Below the pieces are notes generated by a model, which saw nothing but the letters and a program-made list of their open reading frames with translations, ran no database searches and was not told where the DNA came from. Below, piece after piece: positions 40,305-43,094 of a stretch of DNA of 43,094 nt; position 1 is the stretch's first letter, and the number at the start of each line of letters is the position of its first letter. Both the position numbers and the translations under genes were made by a program. The stretch comes from DATEOR01 sp046733475 (lineage in GTDB: Bacteria > Actinomycetota > Thermoleophilia > Gaiellales > Gaiellaceae): NCBI GenBank assembly GCA_046733475.1, contig JBKPPF010000056.1, positions 1 through 43,094 on the forward strand, given 5' to 3'.

Positions 40305-41369
40305 TCACAGGGCGGCCTTGAGCGCCACGATGCGGCCGTACGACGCCGTGAGGCGGTCGTGGGGGATCTGCCCCGCTTGCGCAGCCGCGAGAAGCGACTG
40401 GTAGACGCTGCGGGAGGACGCCTCGGAGCCCGTGAGGAGGAGCAGGTCGGTTCCCGCCTTGGCTGCCTTGAGCGCGAGCGGGTTCGTCGCGATCCCGCGC
40501 GTGTTCGCGGCGCCGTCGAGGGAGTCGGTGATCGTGACGCCCTCGAAGCCGAGCCCGCCGCGCAGCAGGTTCGCCCCGATCGCTCGCGACCAGCCGGCCG
40601 CGTGCCTTCGGTCGTAGGCGCGGTAGACCGCGTTTGAAAGCATGACGAGCGGGATGCCGTTCGTCACCGCGTGCCGGTAGGGCCTGAGGCTCGGTGCAAG
40701 CTGGCTCTTCTTCGCGTCGATGTGAACGACGAACTCGTCTGTGTTCTTCGCGGCGAAACCGATCCCGGGAAAGTGCTTCATCGTGGCGAGCCCGCCGCGA
40801 TCGCCCAGCCCGAGCGCAAACGCGTTGGCCAGGCGCGCGGTCTCGCGCGAGCTGAACGACCACGTGCGGCCCTGCTGGTACATGAAAGAGGAGGTCGAGG
40901 CGGGGACATCCGCGACCGGCGCGAAGTCGGTGTTGACGCCGAGGCCGAGAAGCGCAGCGCCGGTCTTCCGGCCCTGGCGGCGGGCCGTGTCGCTCGAGCC
41001 GAGGTCGCCCATCTGCGGCGGCGAAAGCGTCGGCGGGATCCAGGAGATGGTCTTCACCTGGCCACCTTCCTGGTCGACCGCGATGAGCAGCGGCGGCCGA
41101 CCCCCTTCTGCTGCCGCCTGCTGTAGCTCGTTCGCAATGGTCCGGAGCTGCGTGCCGGAGGAGAAGTTCCAGCCGTGGATGAGCACCCCGCCGATGCGCC
41201 CACGGCGCGCGCGGTCGAGGAGCGACGCGGAGGGCGTGTGGCCATCCATCGAGACGACGAGCTTCTGCCCGACCAGGTGCTGGACAGACGGAGCCGCGAG
41301 GGCCGGCGCGGGCGCGATGGACAGAAGGCCGAGGGTGGCGAGGGATGAAGCGACGAACCGGAAGCGCAT
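40305..41369 (-). CDS. Secreted GH3 beta-N-acetylhexosaminidase-like protein (NagZ-type)
   Basis: 354 residues from ATG. Signal peptide RFRFVASSLATLGLLSIAPA with an AlaXAla-like end. GH3 N-terminal TIM barrel: VGQKLVVSMDG, LLIAVDQEGGQV, TDFAPVADV, MKHFPGIGFAAKNTDE, and GVTITDSLDG, whose Asp is the probable nucleophile. In typical NagZ the loop reads KHFPGHG...DSH, where the His is acid/base; here it reads FPGIG...NTDE, so the catalytic mechanism may differ. It probably trims peptidoglycan or glycan fragments outside the cell. Confidence 0.85.
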   Translation of the reverse strand: MRFRFVASSLATLGLLSIAPAPALAAPSVQHLVGQKLVVSMDGHTPSASLLDRARRGRIGGVLIHGWNFSSGTQLRTIANELQQAAAEGGRPPLLIAVDQEGGQVKTISWIPPTLSPPQMGDLGSSDTARRQGRKTGAALLGLGVNTDFAPVADVPASTSSFMYQQGRTWSFSSRETARLANAFALGLGDRGGLATMKHFPGIGFAAKNTDEFVVHIDAKKSQLAPSLRPYRHAVTNGIPLVMLSNAVYRAYDRRHAAGWSRAIGANLLRGGLGFEGVTITDSLDGAANTRGIATNPLALKAAKAGTDLLLLTGSEASSRSVYQSLLAAAQAGQIPHDRLTASYGRIVALKAAL

Positions 41370-41441
41370 ACCGTGGACGCTAACGAGGAACGGTCAAATG
41401 AACGTAACAGCTCCGCGACGGTCCAGAACACGAACGAGAGG

Positions 41442-41514
41442 TGGAGCGTACCGGGATCGAACCGGTGACCTCCGGCTTGCAAAGCCGGCGCTCTCCCAGC
41501 TGAGCTAACGCCCC
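41442..41514 (-). tRNA. tRNA-Ala (anticodon TGC)
   Basis: Minus-strand cloverleaf of 73 nt: acceptor GGGGCGT/ACGCTCC with the G3-U70 alanine identity pair, D arm with GCTCAGCTGGGAGAGC, anticodon stem CCGGC/GCCGG with loop TTTGCAA (anticodon TGC), and T arm with GGTTCGATCC. The discriminator is A, and only CC of CCA is encoded, the next base being T. It decodes GCA and, by wobble, other Ala codons. Confidence 0.97.
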
Positions 41515-41535
41515 GTGCTCTTCAACTCTAGCCCG

Positions 41536-41946
41536 CTAAACGGTCAGGCGGGTGACGGGCACGCCGAAGCGCTCGCGCGCCTCCTGGGCCGAGTCCTGCT
41601 CGAGCCAGCTCGCGTCGTCCTCCGGCCGCGTGACGACCAGGATCTCGTCCGCAGGAAAGGTTCGCAGGGCATCCTCGATCGCCTGGACGGGATCCGTATC
41701 CCCGACCTCGGCTTCCGTGCGGGCGGCTTCCGGCTCCACGCTTTCGGCTGCCTCGGAGGCGACGCCGGCGGCCTTCTCGCGTGCCGCGTCCTCGTCGCTC
41801 GCGAGCCACTGGAGCGGCGAGACGTCGGAGGCGGGCGCGACGACGCGGATCTCGGCTTCACCGCCTGCGTGCTTGCGAACGGCGTCCCGAAGGGGACCCG
41901 CCGCGACCGGCGCGGTTGCGACGACGAGGAGCTTCTTCCTGTCCAT
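41536..41946 (-). CDS. Universal-stress-protein-like small protein
   Basis: 136 residues from ATG. N-terminal strand KKLLVVATAPVAAGPLRDAV, an Ala/Glu-rich middle, then GDTDPVQAIEDAL and FPADEILVVTRPEDDASWLE, ending in GVPVTRLTV. The alternation of strands and helices resembles a single USP/HUP-type fold without a clear ATP-binding GxxGxxS motif. Such proteins are common as conserved hypotheticals in Actinomycetota. Role unknown; divergent from the protease gene (60 nt). Confidence 0.7.
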   Translation of the reverse strand: MDRKKLLVVATAPVAAGPLRDAVRKHAGGEAEIRVVAPASDVSPLQWLASDEDAAREKAAGVASEAAESVEPEAARTEAEVGDTDPVQAIEDALRTFPADEILVVTRPEDDASWLEQDSAQEARERFGVPVTRLTV

Positions 41947-42006
41947 GCCTGGCGACTACCCCGATTGGGGAAGAAGGAAAACGAGCGCGCCGCCGAAGTA
42001 GTTCCC

Positions 42007-42732
42007 ATGCGGCGGTCTCTGCGGCTTCTCGGAATTGTCACGATCGTGCTCGCGACGGCGGTACCCGCGGCTGCGATCCTGAACGGTAAGCCGGACACGG
42101 CGCACCCGTATGTCGGCATCCTCGTGACCGACATCGACGGCCAGCGCGTCCCTGTCTGCAGCGGCTTCCTCGTCAACTCGACCACTTTCGTGACCGCGGC
42201 GCACTGCGTGGACGATCTCGGCGACCTGCCCGCCCTTGTCTCCTTCGAGCGGCGCTTCACGCCGGGCTCGCCGGTAGTCACCGGCACCTCAGTCCCGAAT
42301 CCCGCGTTCGGCTCCCCCGGCCCCGACACGCACGACCTCGCGCTGATCGATCTCGACACGCCCGTGACCGACCGTGGCTACGCGCAGCTTCCCACCGTGG
42401 GTCAGCTGGCGAGGGCCGGCAAGAAGCGCGCGCTCACGATCGTCGGCTACGGCGCGAACGGATTCGTGAAGGGCGGTCAGCCCGCCCCCGACTTCCGGCT
42501 CGTTCGCAGCTACGGCGAGTCGCGGATCTCGAAGCTTGAGAAGACGGGATTCAACCTGCGCATGAAGGCCGGCATCTGCTTCGGTGACTCAGGCGGCCCG
42601 GTTTTCCTGGGCGACAGCAACCTGGCCGTCGGAGTCGCGTCGTTCGTGTTGAACGATCGCTGCGCCGGCAATGCGTTTGCCTACCGGCTCGACACGGCTG
42701 CGTCCCTGGATTTCCTCGCGCCGTACCTCTAG
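42007..42732 (+). CDS. Secreted trypsin-like serine protease (S1 family)
   Basis: 241 residues from ATG 42007. Signal peptide RRSLRLLGIVTIVLATAVPA, with cleavage near Ala-Ala before ILNGKPD, an activation-like N terminus. Catalytic triad: TAAHC (His), HDLALIDLD (Asp) and CFGDSGGPVFLG (Ser). Two Cys pairs typical of trypsins can be seen. The mature enzyme is about 218 residues. Substrate specificity is not predictable here. Confidence 0.93.
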   Translation: MRRSLRLLGIVTIVLATAVPAAAILNGKPDTAHPYVGILVTDIDGQRVPVCSGFLVNSTTFVTAAHCVDDLGDLPALVSFERRFTPGSPVVTGTSVPNPAFGSPGPDTHDLALIDLDTPVTDRGYAQLPTVGQLARAGKKRALTIVGYGANGFVKGGQPAPDFRLVRSYGESRISKLEKTGFNLRMKAGICFGDSGGPVFLGDSNLAVGVASFVLNDRCAGNAFAYRLDTAASLDFLAPYL

Positions 42733-42753
42733 CCCGCTGGGCGGCGGCTAGAG
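42727..42753. terminator. Possible bidirectional hairpin between convergent genes
   Basis: CTCTAGCC (42727-42734) pairs with GGCTAGAG (42746-42753), with part of the loop able to form a further CGC/GCG pairing. It includes the protease stop and lies just before the end of the convergent hypothetical gene. No T tract on either side, so the strength is doubtful. Confidence 0.35.
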
Positions 42754-42763
42754 AGAAGAAGGG

Positions 42764-43072
42764 CTAGTCGCCCCAGTCGAAGTCGCGCGAGCGGCCCCAC
42801 AGCGTGTCCTCCGGATCCTTCGGTTCTGCATCACCGCTATCTCCGGTCGGCCACGCGAGCACCTTCTCAGGATCGAGCGCGGGCTCGACGCCGCTCAGCG
42901 TGTCTTCGATGCGTGCTTGCTCTTCCGTCTTGAAGAGCGGGTGGTTCTGGAAGGGATCGTCGACGTGATAGCCGGAGATCGGCATCTCGCGTTCGAGATC
43001 AGTGTTTTTGCGCTTGAGCTCGAGATGGTCTTCGATCACGCGCGCGAAAGTCGAGTCCTTGTCGAACGACAT
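42764..43072 (-). CDS. Short hydrophilic hypothetical protein
   Basis: 102 residues from ATG 43072, with a GGAGG site 4 nt upstream (GTG 43075 is in frame but nearer). An N-terminal helix (DKDSTFARVIEDHLELKRKN) leads into an acidic, Pro-rich half with DDPFQNHPLFKTEEQARIED and a Trp-containing tail ending RDFDWGD. No membrane segment, Cys or enzyme motif. I do not recognise the family. Confidence 0.7.
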   Translation of the reverse strand: MSFDKDSTFARVIEDHLELKRKNTDLEREMPISGYHVDDPFQNHPLFKTEEQARIEDTLSGVEPALDPEKVLAWPTGDSGDAEPKDPEDTLWGRSRDFDWGD

Positions 43073-43094
43073 CACACCTCCGTGTCGGTCGTCT

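Noticed and set aside
1..43094. CRISPR array, insertion sequence, prophage or integrative element
   Set aside because: No regularly spaced repeats, transposase, integrase or terminal inverted repeats recognised anywhere in the window.

Overview
The window is GC-rich, coding-dense DNA on both strands, with GTG and TTG starts frequent and most neighbouring genes overlapping by 1-4 nt. Gene content (inositol-3-phosphate synthase, Ku, a three-helix Rieske protein beside a dihaem cytochrome c, DUF1360, a Sec-type formate dehydrogenase without a Tat signal) suggests an uncultured or little-studied Actinomycetota lineage, most likely Thermoleophilia (Gaiellales/Solirubrobacterales-like). This is inference from gene families, not a database result.

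Layout. 1-2154: end of inositol-3-phosphate synthase, then a glycosyltransferase-PHP phosphoesterase fusion. 2183-5524: a uracil-DNA-glycosylase-like protein, a membrane protein with the signature of presenilin-type intramembrane aspartyl proteases, a metallophosphoesterase and an RNA (uracil-5-)methyltransferase. 5566-6249: a CTP-synthase-like amidotransferase whose nucleophile codon is TGA. 6228-13487: YjbQ, an M3-like peptidase coupled to a cyclic-2,3-diphosphoglycerate-synthetase-like GTPase, carbamate kinase, Hsp20, ornithine carbamoyltransferase, rhomboid protease, a small zincin and DUF1360. 13490-17230: Ku, DUF2231 and an MMPL transporter. 17304-22374: a decay zone with a broken GH15 glucoamylase and a broken enolase-superfamily gene beside an intact SDR and an intact TPP enzyme. 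22612-23653: MarR regulator and CtaG.

23650-35658 (minus strand) is the centrepiece: ten genes joined by 1-4 nt overlaps. They encode a selenocysteine formate dehydrogenase (alpha, beta, NrfD-type membrane subunit), a cytochrome c oxidase (CoxB with fused cytochrome c, CoxA, CoxC), a small membrane protein, and a cytochrome bcc complex (dihaem cytochrome c, Rieske, cytochrome b). In principle electrons from formate pass to quinone, then bcc, then the oxidase and O2, all from one transcript.

35781-43072: MsrA with a clear terminator, a coiled-coil protein, a rhodanese-MFS fusion interrupted by an in-frame TGA, a cupin, a remnant joining patatin and papain-like gene ends, a GST-like protein, a GH3 (NagZ-like) hydrolase, tRNA-Ala(TGC), a USP-like protein, a secreted trypsin-like protease and a short conserved-looking hypothetical.

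Three genes carry an in-frame TGA exactly where Cys or Sec is expected (FDH residue 193, amidotransferase residue 83, rhodanese residue 79). FDH has a textbook bacterial SECIS hairpin, the rhodanese a plausible one, the amidotransferase only a weak one. ORF callers would split all three genes. No selA, selB, selC or selD is visible in the window.
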